From: Candidatus Accumulibacter propinquus
GTDB taxonomy: Bacteria > Pseudomonadota > Gammaproteobacteria > Burkholderiales > Rhodocyclaceae
Assembly (NCBI GenBank): GCA_016714935.1
Contig: JADKBU010000004.1
Location: 27,826-91,825, forward strand
Length of the DNA: 64,000 nt
Direction: 5' to 3'
In this document: one piece after another, positions 1 through 7,906 of the stretch
Position numbering within the stretch: the stretch's first letter is position 1
How the letters are laid out: every line of letters starts with the position of its first letter
Notes under the pieces: generated by a model
Databases searched by the model: none
Seen by the model: only the letters and a program-made list of their open reading frames with translations
Told to the model about the DNA's origin: nothing
Translations under genes and position numbers: made by a program

Positions 1-229
1 CACGCAGCACGACGCTTTCGATCGCACCCTCGATGTTCAGCGTCAGGACGGAAGCATGGAACGCTTCCTTGCGGAGGTTCAGCAGGATTTCGTTGTGATC
101 GATATCGATCAACTGCGGTGCAGCCGATCCGCCGTAAACGATGGCCGGCACTCTTTTTTCGCGGCGCAGGCGGCGGCTCGCTCCGGACCCCTGCAAAGTG
201 CGCTTGCGCGCTTCAATCTGAAACTTCAT
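1..229 (-). CDS. rplY: 50S ribosomal protein L25 (partial, 3' end outside window)
   Basis: The reverse strand from the ATG at 229 encodes MKFQIEARKRTLQGSGASRR and continues through an AIVYGG segment and a DIDHNEILLNL-like stretch, the N-terminal 5S rRNA-binding domain of L25/Ctc. Only the first 76 codons are present. An AGGAG ribosome-binding site lies 6-7 bases before the ATG. It is the last gene of the minus-strand series and follows prs, the usual order in Betaproteobacteria. Length of the missing C-terminal part cannot be judged, so the short (L25) and long (Ctc) forms cannot be told apart. Confidence 0.93.
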   Translation of the reverse strand, partial: MKFQIEARKRTLQGSGASRRLRREKRVPAIVYGGSAAPQLIDIDHNEILLNLRKEAFHASVLTLNIEGAIESVVLR

Positions 230-251
230 GGACAGCTCCTGGGTTGACACA

Positions 252-279
252 AACCCCGCCCGCGACCAGGCGGGGGGTT
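252..279 (-). terminator. GC-rich hairpin between prs and rplY
   Basis: On the minus strand CCCCGCC and GGCGGGG pair around a short loop and are followed by a brief T run. It could be a weak terminator or attenuator after prs. The poly-T tail is short, so read-through into rplY is likely. Confidence 0.4.
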
Positions 280-309
280 GAAAAAGAGATTGCCGAGGCG
301 GGTGGCGTC

Positions 310-1260
310 TTACTCGATGAAGAGTGAGGACACCGAATCCTCGTTGCTGATCCGGCGGATCGTTTCGGCCATCACCTCGGCCACCGACAACTGGCGAATG
401 CGCGGCGACTTCTGCGCATCCTCGCGTAGCGGAATGGTGTCGGTGACGACCAGTTCATCGAGATCGGAGGCATTGATCCGCTCGACGGCATTGCCCGAAA
501 GCACCGGGTGTACGCAATAGGAGAGGACCTGCTGCGCGCCATGTTCCTTGAGTGCCGTTGCGGCCTTGCACAGCGTTCCGGCGGTGTCCACCATGTCGTC
601 CATGATCACGCAGGTTCGCCCCTCGACCTCGCCGATGATGTTCATCACCTCGGAAACGTTGGCTTTTGGACGACGTTTGTCGATGATCGCCAGGTCGCAT
701 TCGAGGCGCTTGGCCAGCGCCCGCGCCCGGACGACGCCGCCGACGTCAGGCGAAACGACCATCAGGTGGTCGAAGTTGCGCTTCCAGACGTCGCCGAGCA
801 TGATCGGCAGGGAATAGATATTGTCCACCGGGATGTTGAAGAAACCCTGGATTTGCTCGGTGTGCAGGTCCATGGTCAGCACCCGGTGGACTCCCGATGC
901 CGTCAGCAGATCGGCAACCAGCTTGGCAGCGATCGGCACGCGCGCCGATCGCACGCGGCGATCCTGACGGGCATAGCCGAAATAGGGAATGGCGGCGGTG
1001 ATCCGGGCCGCCGAGGCGCGCTTGAGCGCGTCGGCCATCACCAACAGTTCCATCAGGTTCTCGTTGGTCGGCGCACAGGTCGATTGCAGGATGAACACGT
1101 CCATGCCGCGTACGTGTTCCTGAATCTCGACGCTGATCTCGCCGTCAGAGAATCGGCCGACCTGCGCTCGCCCGAGCGAGATGTTGAGCCGCTTGACGAC
1201 GTCGGCAGCCAGGGCAGGGTTGGCATTGCCGGTAAATACCATCAGGCTGTCATAGGCCAT
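310..1260 (-). CDS. prs: Ribose-phosphate pyrophosphokinase (PRPP synthetase)
   Basis: Makes 5-phosphoribosyl 1-diphosphate from ribose 5-phosphate and ATP in the cytoplasm, feeding purine, pyrimidine, histidine, tryptophan and NAD synthesis. The 316-residue product matches the normal bacterial length. Visible family features are the N-terminal FTGNANPALA start, the IPYFGYARQDRR segment of the ATP site, the VVSPDVGGVVRAR substrate region and the PRPP loop CVIMDDMVDTAGTLC near residues 215-230. The ATG at 1260 gives the conserved MAYDSLMVFTGN start. It sits between tRNA-Gln and rplY and may be transcribed from the tRNA promoter. Confidence 0.98.
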   Translation of the reverse strand: MAYDSLMVFTGNANPALAADVVKRLNISLGRAQVGRFSDGEISVEIQEHVRGMDVFILQSTCAPTNENLMELLVMADALKRASAARITAAIPYFGYARQDRRVRSARVPIAAKLVADLLTASGVHRVLTMDLHTEQIQGFFNIPVDNIYSLPIMLGDVWKRNFDHLMVVSPDVGGVVRARALAKRLECDLAIIDKRRPKANVSEVMNIIGEVEGRTCVIMDDMVDTAGTLCKAATALKEHGAQQVLSYCVHPVLSGNAVERINASDLDELVVTDTIPLREDAQKSPRIRQLSVAEVMAETIRRISNEDSVSSLFIE

Positions 1261-1355
1261 GGTGCGCTTCCCGTGGCGGCTGGAGAATCAGCGCCGTATA
1301 AAGCAAGACGGGCAGGTCAGAGGACGCCTGCCCGCTTTGACAGAAATGGAATGGC

Positions 1356-1432
1356 TGGCTGGGGAAGAAGGATTCGAACCTTCGAATGCCGGAATCAAAA
1401 TCCGGTGCCTTAACCAACTTGGCGACTCCCCA
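1356..1432 (-). tRNA. tRNA-Gln (anticodon TTG)
   Basis: The reverse strand folds as a full cloverleaf of 77 bases including encoded CCA. The acceptor stem is TGGGGAG with TTCCCCA, the T arm carries GGTTCGAATCC, and the anticodon stem CCGGA/TCCGG encloses TTTTGAT, giving anticodon TTG (codon CAA). A TATAAT box lies about 40 bases upstream. Confidence 0.96.
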
Positions 1433-1471
1433 GCTGTCGCTCGCATCGCCTTGATAGCGAACGAGGCGCGC

Positions 1472-1500
1472 ATTATACCGGGGATTTTTCAGGAAAAGAA
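1472..1500 (-). promoter_or_regulatory. Probable tRNA-Gln/prs promoter
   Basis: On the minus strand a perfect TATAAT (positions 1477-1472) preceded by CCCCGG and an AT-rich stretch lies about 40 bases before tRNA-Gln. The -35 element is weak. It plausibly drives the tRNA and the downstream prs. Confidence 0.5.
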
Positions 1501-1549
1501 GCTCCAGTGCCGTTTGCGGTGAACAAATCCGGCGATGCCGTCGGCGCAG

Positions 1550-2410
1550 TCAGTTCGAGAGGCCGAGCAGGGGATGCTCCGCCAGGCCGGCGGCCGCCCA
1601 GCCACGTACGCCCTTGGGTAACTGCCGCAGCGCTGCCTCGGCTTGACGGCGGTTGGCAAACTCGGCGAAAACACAAGCTCCTGACCCGCTCATCCGGGCC
1701 GGCGAAAGCGCCGACAAGCAGGCCAGATGTTCGGCAACGGTCGGAAAGCGGGCGCAGGCCACAGTTTCGAGGTCGTTGCCACCAAAACCCGGGCGCCAAT
1801 CGCGGGGCGCGATCGGGAGCGAATCGCGCTTGAGTTCGCGGGCACCAAAGATTGCTGCCGTCGGGATCTGTACGGGTGGCTCAAGGACGACATACCAGCA
1901 GGGCGGCAGTTCGACAGCCTGCAGTGTTTCGCCGATGCCCTCGGCAAAAGCGTTGTGCCCGAAGAGGAAGACCGGCACATCGGCACCCAGGGCGAGGCCG
2001 ATCTCCTGCAGGCGCGAACGGGGCAAAGCAAGGCGCCAGAGATGGTTGAGGGCCAGCAATACCGTCGCCGCATCCGAACTGCCGCCTCCGAGGCCGCCTC
2101 CGAGCGGCAGACGTTTTTCGATGCGGATGTCCACGCCGGCGCGACAACCCGTCGCCGTCTGCAACAGGCTGGCGGCGCGAACCGTCAGATCGTCTTCGGC
2201 CGGAACCCCCGGCAGCGGCGTGGCCAGGCGAACCGCTCCGTCCGCGCGCGGTGCAAAGTACAGGCTGTCGCCATGTCCGAGAAAGCGAAAGACGGTCTGC
2301 AGCAGGTGGTAGCCATCGGCGCGCCTGCCAACGACATGCAGAAACAGATTGAGCTTGGCCGGCGCCGGATACGCGCTCTGCCAGCCCCAGGTCTGACTGG
2401 TGGTATTCAT
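1550..2410 (-). CDS. ispE: 4-diphosphocytidyl-2-C-methyl-D-erythritol kinase
   Basis: GHMP kinase of the non-mevalonate isoprenoid pathway; phosphorylates CDP-methylerythritol at the 2-hydroxyl. The 286-residue protein begins YPAPAKLNLFLHVVGRRADG after a short leader, and contains the GHMP glycine loop LPLGGGLGGGSSDAA around residue 100 and the C-terminal SGSGACVF motif. I chose the ATG at 2410 because it aligns with the family start; a GTG at 2443 would overlap lolB. It starts 5 bases after the lolB stop, so the two are one transcript. The isoprenoid product could feed the squalene genes at 56-59 kb. Confidence 0.96.
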   Translation of the reverse strand: MNTTSQTWGWQSAYPAPAKLNLFLHVVGRRADGYHLLQTVFRFLGHGDSLYFAPRADGAVRLATPLPGVPAEDDLTVRAASLLQTATGCRAGVDIRIEKRLPLGGGLGGGSSDAATVLLALNHLWRLALPRSRLQEIGLALGADVPVFLFGHNAFAEGIGETLQAVELPPCWYVVLEPPVQIPTAAIFGARELKRDSLPIAPRDWRPGFGGNDLETVACARFPTVAEHLACLSALSPARMSGSGACVFAEFANRRQAEAALRQLPKGVRGWAAAGLAEHPLLGLSN

Positions 2411-2415
2411 CGGGC

Positions 2416-3021
2416 TCAGTTCGCGGGGGAAAGGGTGCTCCACTCGTCGATGCGCAGACGCAACTCGAAGCCGCCCTCGCGCTCGACGAACAGACGACCG
2501 GGCAGGGCCTGTGGGTCGTCGCTGTCGTACTCGTAGTCGATGCGCCAGGCTTCGTCGAGCAGGCGCAGCGGACGCCCATGCCCGTCCAGCGTCATCCTGC
2601 CGCCACCCGGATTGTTGCCGCGTAGCCAGTCCACCAGCCTGCTCAGGGGCAAGGGATAGCCGAGTACCGACTGCAGCAGTTCGTCGGCGTTTGCCGCCGC
2701 ATAGGTCCTGCCATCGCCGGCGATCAGACGCGCGCCACTGGCGTCGCTGACCATCTCGGCCATGCCCTGCCCCAGCGGTGACGACAGGAGCAGTTCATTG
2801 CGGCTATCGTCATGGCGCCAGTTCAGCCTTCCGACATGGCTCTGGCCGTCCTGGCGCAGTGCGAAACGCCCGCTCAGCGCAAAATCATGCAAGCCGGCGC
2901 GCGTCATGGGCAGCGCGCCGCCGGCCGGCGGCGGCAGGGCCGTGCAGGCGCTCAGCCCAAGCGCGCCGAGCAGGCGCGCGAGCGAGCGACCCCCACTGAA
3001 CAGGTACAGGCAGGTGCACAA
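2416..3021 (-). CDS. lolB: Outer-membrane lipoprotein LolB
   Basis: LolB accepts lipoproteins from the periplasmic carrier LolA and inserts them in the outer membrane. The product has a signal sequence ending in a lipobox (LGLSAC, Cys at about residue 26) followed by a LolB domain with the LSGRFALRQDG and GRLNWRHD segments. The frame opens with TTG at 3021, preceded by AAGG at suitable distance; no in-frame ATG or GTG precedes the lipobox. It lies between the TPR protein and ispE, the common betaproteobacterial arrangement. Confidence 0.92.
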   Translation of the reverse strand: MCTCLYLFSGGRSLARLLGALGLSACTALPPPAGGALPMTRAGLHDFALSGRFALRQDGQSHVGRLNWRHDDSRNELLLSSPLGQGMAEMVSDASGARLIAGDGRTYAAANADELLQSVLGYPLPLSRLVDWLRGNNPGGGRMTLDGHGRPLRLLDEAWRIDYEYDSDDPQALPGRLFVEREGGFELRLRIDEWSTLSPAN

Positions 3022-3038
3022 TACGGCGTGCCTTGTGC

Positions 3039-4790
3039 TCAGGGGGCAAACCGCCTGACGGCTTCGGTCAGGACCTCGTTGGTGGGATTCTTCTGCTGCG
3101 CCTCGCGCAAGCTGCGTTGCGCTTCATCCTTGCGGCCAAGCATCCACAATACCTCACCGAGGTGTGCCGCAATTTCCGGGTCGGGGCGCAGGCCGTGCGC
3201 GCGCTGCAGGAGGCTCAGCGCACCTTCGAGATCTCCCTGTCGATAGAGGACCCAGGCCATGCTGTCGAGGATGAAGGGGTCGTTCGGAGCGAGTTGCAGC
3301 GCTTTCTCGATCAGTTGCCGGGCCTCGGGGAGGCGCATGTTGCGATCGGCGTAAGAGTAGCCGAGCGCGTTGTAGGCCTGTGCATTCTCCGGTTGCAATT
3401 CGATCAGCTTGCGCAGTCGGCTTTCCAGCAACTCCACGCGTCCGAGCTTTTCGGCCAGCAGGGCCGACTCATAGAGCAGGTCGGGCTGCTCGGGTTGCTT
3501 GCTCAGCGCGCGTTCAAGCAAATCGAGAGCGGCCTCGGTCTGCCTGGCGTCGCGCAGCAAGGCAGCTTCGGCGATCAGGAACTGGACGCCCTGTTTCGGG
3601 TCCAGTTCGGCGGCTTCGTGCAGTTGCCTGCGGGCTGCCTCAGGCTGGCCCGCCTTGCTCAGGAGATTTGCGCTGCGAATCTGTGCCGGCAGATAGTGCT
3701 CGCCTGTACCGACCTGCCGATAATAGGTCAGAGCCTCGTCGCTGCGCTTGCCTTCTTCCGCAAGCTGGCCAAGATAGTAATAGGGCGCACTCTTGTTCGG
3801 AATGTCGAGCGTGATCAGGTGCTTGAGTTGTGCTTCGGCGAGCACCGTGTCGTTCTCCTGGAGGGCGAGGATGGCCACCGGGAAGACGACGTCCGGGTTG
3901 TTCGGGTAGGTGAGCAACAACTGTTCGAAGAGACGCCTGGCTTCGGCATACCGTTTTTCGCCGACCAGCGCACGCGCCAGATGCAGCTGTACCTCGCGCG
4001 CATTGGGATTGCGGTCGGCAAAGCGCTGCAGCGAGGCGACGGCTTCGGCGGAAGACTTCGGGGCCAGGATCTGCGCCTGCAGCAGGGCGGCCGCTTCCCA
4101 GTCCGGGCGCAATTCGAGAGCCTGCCGAACTTCGGCGAGTGCGCGCTCGGATTCCGCAGCCGAAGTGGCGGCGACGGCAACCGCGTAGTGTGCTTCGGCG
4201 AGGCCGAAGAAGGGCGCGCAGACCTTGCTGATCAACTGCAGAACCGCGCGACGATCCGGGCTGCGGGCGAACATTCGGTTGAGCCCCAGAAGGTTGGCGG
4301 GCAGCGACTCCCGGTCCGCCTCAAGCATGCGAATCAATCGTGGAGCAAGGCCATCGAGCTGGTTGGACATGATCAGTACGCCGACCATGACCTGTTGCGC
4401 GCGCTTCGAATCCGGTTGAACCTGAACCCACAAATTCGCCATGTCGAGCACCACGTCCATGCGCCGCGCGTAGCCGGCGACCTCGACGGCCCGCTCGATC
4501 ACTCCCGGATCGCGAGTGCGCACGGCCAGGTCGGCGTAGGCCTGGCTGGCGAACTCGTTGCGGCCACGCTGCAGCGCAACTTCGGCGAGCAACACCTGAT
4601 ACACCACCTGTCCGCTGAGTTCCTTGTAGTCCTTCTCGTCGGCGCGTGGTGCGGCGACCGGGTCCGGCGTGCTGCGCTTGCTTTCCCGCGGCGCAGCCTG
4701 CTGTGGCTTGCCGTTGCCGGCGGCCAGTGCCGGCATGCCGAAGGCCAGCGCCAACGCTGCGCAGAGGAGAATGTTCTTGATCGGTTTCAT
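3039..4790 (-). CDS. Periplasmic/outer-membrane tetratricopeptide repeat protein
   Basis: A 583-residue secreted protein. The ATG at 4790 has AAGGAA just upstream and opens a clear signal peptide (MKPIKNILLCAALALAFG, cleavage after ALA). The rest is helical TPR units, easiest to see at residues 330-580 in repeated A..LGYSYADRN, A...A.QLAPNDPFILDSMAW and LEGALSLLQRA patterns. It ends 17 bases before lolB and is probably co-transcribed. Proteins of this size next to lolB are common in Betaproteobacteria; the partner proteins are not known from sequence. Confidence 0.9.
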   Translation of the reverse strand: MKPIKNILLCAALALAFGMPALAAGNGKPQQAAPRESKRSTPDPVAAPRADEKDYKELSGQVVYQVLLAEVALQRGRNEFASQAYADLAVRTRDPGVIERAVEVAGYARRMDVVLDMANLWVQVQPDSKRAQQVMVGVLIMSNQLDGLAPRLIRMLEADRESLPANLLGLNRMFARSPDRRAVLQLISKVCAPFFGLAEAHYAVAVAATSAAESERALAEVRQALELRPDWEAAALLQAQILAPKSSAEAVASLQRFADRNPNAREVQLHLARALVGEKRYAEARRLFEQLLLTYPNNPDVVFPVAILALQENDTVLAEAQLKHLITLDIPNKSAPYYYLGQLAEEGKRSDEALTYYRQVGTGEHYLPAQIRSANLLSKAGQPEAARRQLHEAAELDPKQGVQFLIAEAALLRDARQTEAALDLLERALSKQPEQPDLLYESALLAEKLGRVELLESRLRKLIELQPENAQAYNALGYSYADRNMRLPEARQLIEKALQLAPNDPFILDSMAWVLYRQGDLEGALSLLQRAHGLRPDPEIAAHLGEVLWMLGRKDEAQRSLREAQQKNPTNEVLTEAVRRFAP

Positions 4791-4887
4791 GGTTTCCTTG
4801 CCTGCTGCAGAACGTTGCAGGAACTGACGGGGAGATTGCGTCATAATTGTTTTTCACGCATGTTATGGACTTTTCGCGGTAGCAGCA

Positions 4888-5715
4888 ATGCCAGAACTTC
4901 CCGAAGTCGAAGTGAGCCGGCAAGGATTGCTTCCTTACCTGTCGGAGCAACGCATCGTCGGCGCCGTGGTGCGCACGCCGAGGCTGCGTCACGAGATTCC
5001 AGCCGGTCTCGATGCGCGGCTTGCCGGTCTGCGGGTAGACGCGATCCTGCGCCGCGGCAAATATCTGCTGCTGGACTGTCAAAGCACCTGCGGCGGCGGC
5101 TGGCTGCTCCTCCACCTCGGCATGTCCGGTAGTCTGCGGCTGGTGCCGCCGGATACGCCCGCCCAGAAGCACGATCATGTCGACCTGCTGTTCAAGCACA
5201 CCGTTCTGCGTTTTCGCGACTCACGTCGCTTCGGAGCGCTGCTCTGGCACGAAGGCATCGGCGTCGAAAGTCATCCGGTGCTGGCCGATCTGGGCATCGA
5301 GCCGTTGTCCGAGGACTTCGACGGGAACTGGCTGTACGCGGCGGCACACCGCCGCCGCATGCCGATCAAACCGCTGCTGATGGACAGCCGCCTGGTGGTG
5401 GGCATCGGCAACATCTATGCCGCCGAAAGTCTCCACCACGCCGGCATTTCGCCGCAGCGTAGCGCCGATCGGATCAGCCTCAGGCGCTACCTGGTGCTCG
5501 CCGATGCCATCCGTTCGACCCTCGCCGCATCAATCGCTGCCGGTGGCAGCAGTGTGCGTGACTACGTGCATAGCGACGGGGGGGCAGGCTGCTTCCAGCT
5601 TTCCTGCGCGGTCTACGGCCGGGCCGGTGAAGCCTGTCCGACTTGCGCCGCGCCGGTGCGCGTGATTCGCCAGGCGGGACGATCGACTTTCTACTGCCCC
5701 CGCTGCCAGCGCTGA
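4888..5715 (+). CDS. mutM: Formamidopyrimidine-DNA glycosylase
   Basis: Removes 8-oxoguanine and ring-opened purines from DNA and cleaves the abasic site. The 275-residue protein starts with PELPEVEV, where Pro2 is the catalytic nucleophile and Glu3 assists; the catalytic Lys lies in RRGKYLLLD near residue 57. The helix-two-turn-helix region (residues 130-200, MDSRLVVGIGNIYAAE) and the C-terminal zinc finger with paired cysteines CPTC and CPRC are intact. It is divergent from the TPR gene, with about 97 bases shared for promoters. Confidence 0.98.
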   Translation: MPELPEVEVSRQGLLPYLSEQRIVGAVVRTPRLRHEIPAGLDARLAGLRVDAILRRGKYLLLDCQSTCGGGWLLLHLGMSGSLRLVPPDTPAQKHDHVDLLFKHTVLRFRDSRRFGALLWHEGIGVESHPVLADLGIEPLSEDFDGNWLYAAAHRRRMPIKPLLMDSRLVVGIGNIYAAESLHHAGISPQRSADRISLRRYLVLADAIRSTLAASIAAGGSSVRDYVHSDGGAGCFQLSCAVYGRAGEACPTCAAPVRVIRQAGRSTFYCPRCQR

Positions 5716-5790
5716 GGATCAGGTCCATGTCGCTGATTGGAAGAATCTTTGTGATAGAGTGAAAACCTGTACCTTGTGCCGGAACCTGCC

Positions 5791-7746
5791 ATGACGCTTG
5801 CCCAACATTTTGCCGCCTACAGCGAATGGCGTGCTCAGCTCTCCGGGGTGCTTGACAATTTTGCCGCCTGGCTCGTCGAGAACGAGTTGAGCGACGCCCA
5901 GACCGACCGGCGCATCACTCAACTGCTCGAGAAACTGCGCGAAGATCGCCTGCATGTGGCCTTCGTCGCCGAGTTTTCACGCGGCAAGTCCGAGTTGATC
6001 AATGCCATATTTTTCGCCGGTTACGGCAACCGGATCCTGCCCTCGACCGCGGGGCGCACGACGATGTGCCCGACCGAGCTGATGTTCGATCGGACCAAGG
6101 CGCCGTCGATCGAACTGCTGCCGATCGGCAGCCGCGAATCCAACGCCAGTATCAGCGAGTACAAACGCTTTCCCGAGGAATGGGAGGTTGTGCCGCTCGC
6201 CACGGGCTCGGCCGAGTCCATGCAGGAAACGCTTCGACACGTCAGTGACGTCATTCGCGTCGACCCGGCGACGGCCGAGAAGCTGGGTTTTGCGATTGCT
6301 GATGGCGATAACGCGTTGTTTCGCGTAGACGCCGACGGGTGCGTCGAGATTCCGCGCTGGCGTCATGCGGTCATCAACTTCCCGCATCCGCTTTTGCAGC
6401 AGGGACTGGTCATACTCGATACGCCCGGTCTGAACGCGATTGGCACGGAACCCGAACTGACCTTGTCGCTGCTTCCGAACGCGCATGCCGTACTCTTCAT
6501 TCTGGCCGCCGACACGGGTGTCACGCAGTCCGACCTGACCGTCTGGCGCGAACACATCGGCAACACCGGTGGCCGCAGGAAGGGACGTATCGTCGTGCTC
6601 AACAAGATCGACAGCCTGTGGGACGAACTCAAGTCGGCAGAGGAAATCGACGCCGAGATTACCAGGCAGGTCGATACCTGCGCCTGGACGCTGGCACTGC
6701 CGGAAGACCAGGTGTTCCCGGTTTCGGCCCAGAAGGCGCTGGTTGCCAAGATCAACGGCGATGCCGAACTGCTGAAACGCAGCCGCCTGTCGGAACTTGA
6801 GTTCGCGCTCTCCGAAGAACTGATCCCGGCCAAACAGGAAATCGTTCGTGACAATACCGACGCCGAGTTTGCCGATTGCTACCAGCGCGCGCGCAGCCTG
6901 CTTGAGTCGCGCCTGGTCAATCTGCGCGAACAGGTGACCGAACTCACCGAACTGCGCGGCAAGAACAAGGGCGTCGTCGAGTACATGATGGGCAAGGTGC
7001 GGGTTGAAAAGGAGGAGTTCGAATCCGGCCTGCAGCGCTACTACGCCGTGCGCAGTGTTTTCTCGCAGTTGACGAACAACCTCTTTGCTCACCTCGGGCT
7101 CGATTCGCTGCGTCTGCTGACGACGACGACGCGTGAGGCGATGGTCAACGCCACCTTCTCGAAGACCTTGTCGGGGGCGATGGCGCATTTCTTTGACGTC
7201 GCGCGTGGCAACCTCGCGAGATCCGAGGGTGAAGTAACCGAAATCCTGGCCATGATGGAAGCCATCTACAAGAAGTTCGCGGTTGAGCATGGCCTCAAGC
7301 TCGGATCGCCGATCGGTTTTTCGCTGTTGCGTTACGAGAAGGAAATCGACCGTCTCGAGCAATGGTGCGATACCCACATCAACACCATGTTCCAGTTGCT
7401 GACACACGAAAAGAGCCAGTTGACGCAGCGCTTCTTCGAGGAAGTGACGGTGCAGGTGCGCAAGAGCTTCGAACACGCCAACCGTGACGCCGAATCGTGG
7501 CTGAAGGCGATCATGGCACCGATGGAAATTCAGATCCGCGAGCACCAGATCCAGCTCAAACGGCGGCTGGAAAGCATCAAGCGCATCCACCAGGCGACCG
7601 ACACGCTGGAAGAACGCATCGAGGAACTCGCCCATGTCGAGGAGCGGCTGGTCCTGCAGGTGGGAGCGCTCGCCCAGATCGGCCGGAGTCTGCGCGATAT
7701 CCTGCAGCAGACGGTAAGCAGCGAAGGCGCGCTGAGTGCCGCCTGA
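5791..7746 (+). CDS. Dynamin-like GTPase
   Basis: A 651-residue large GTPase of the bacterial dynamin superfamily, a family associated with membrane remodelling or membrane damage response. Visible motifs are a G1 loop AEFSRGKSELINA (residues ~65-77), switch threonines in STAGRTTMCPTE, G3 DTPGLN (~210) and G4 NKID (~270). The C-terminal half is long charged helices, partly coiled coil. The first glycine of the usual GxxxxGKS loop is Ala here. ATG at 5791 is preferred over a GTG at 5776. It stands alone rather than in the paired arrangement seen for some bacterial dynamins; function in the cell is not shown. Confidence 0.85.
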   Translation: MTLAQHFAAYSEWRAQLSGVLDNFAAWLVENELSDAQTDRRITQLLEKLREDRLHVAFVAEFSRGKSELINAIFFAGYGNRILPSTAGRTTMCPTELMFDRTKAPSIELLPIGSRESNASISEYKRFPEEWEVVPLATGSAESMQETLRHVSDVIRVDPATAEKLGFAIADGDNALFRVDADGCVEIPRWRHAVINFPHPLLQQGLVILDTPGLNAIGTEPELTLSLLPNAHAVLFILAADTGVTQSDLTVWREHIGNTGGRRKGRIVVLNKIDSLWDELKSAEEIDAEITRQVDTCAWTLALPEDQVFPVSAQKALVAKINGDAELLKRSRLSELEFALSEELIPAKQEIVRDNTDAEFADCYQRARSLLESRLVNLREQVTELTELRGKNKGVVEYMMGKVRVEKEEFESGLQRYYAVRSVFSQLTNNLFAHLGLDSLRLLTTTTREAMVNATFSKTLSGAMAHFFDVARGNLARSEGEVTEILAMMEAIYKKFAVEHGLKLGSPIGFSLLRYEKEIDRLEQWCDTHINTMFQLLTHEKSQLTQRFFEEVTVQVRKSFEHANRDAESWLKAIMAPMEIQIREHQIQLKRRLESIKRIHQATDTLEERIEELAHVEERLVLQVGALAQIGRSLRDILQQTVSSEGALSAA

Positions 7747-7906
7747 GGTGAGGTCAGCCGAGGGGCCACGACCCCCGGCGTGGGCGGCTGTGGATTCCAG
7801 CCCGAAGGTCTGTTTGACCAGCATTGACCCGGATCCTGCCACCAGGATTCGTCTTCTGGCGGTCAGTTCATTTTGTGAAGCTTCTTTCTGTGTTCGAGGA
7901 TGATTG

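Noticed and set aside
3033..5132. 699-codon open frame on the plus strand
   Set aside because: It is antisense to the TPR gene and runs into mutM. Composition follows the reverse of TPR codons and the TPR gene has signal peptide, ribosome site and repeats.
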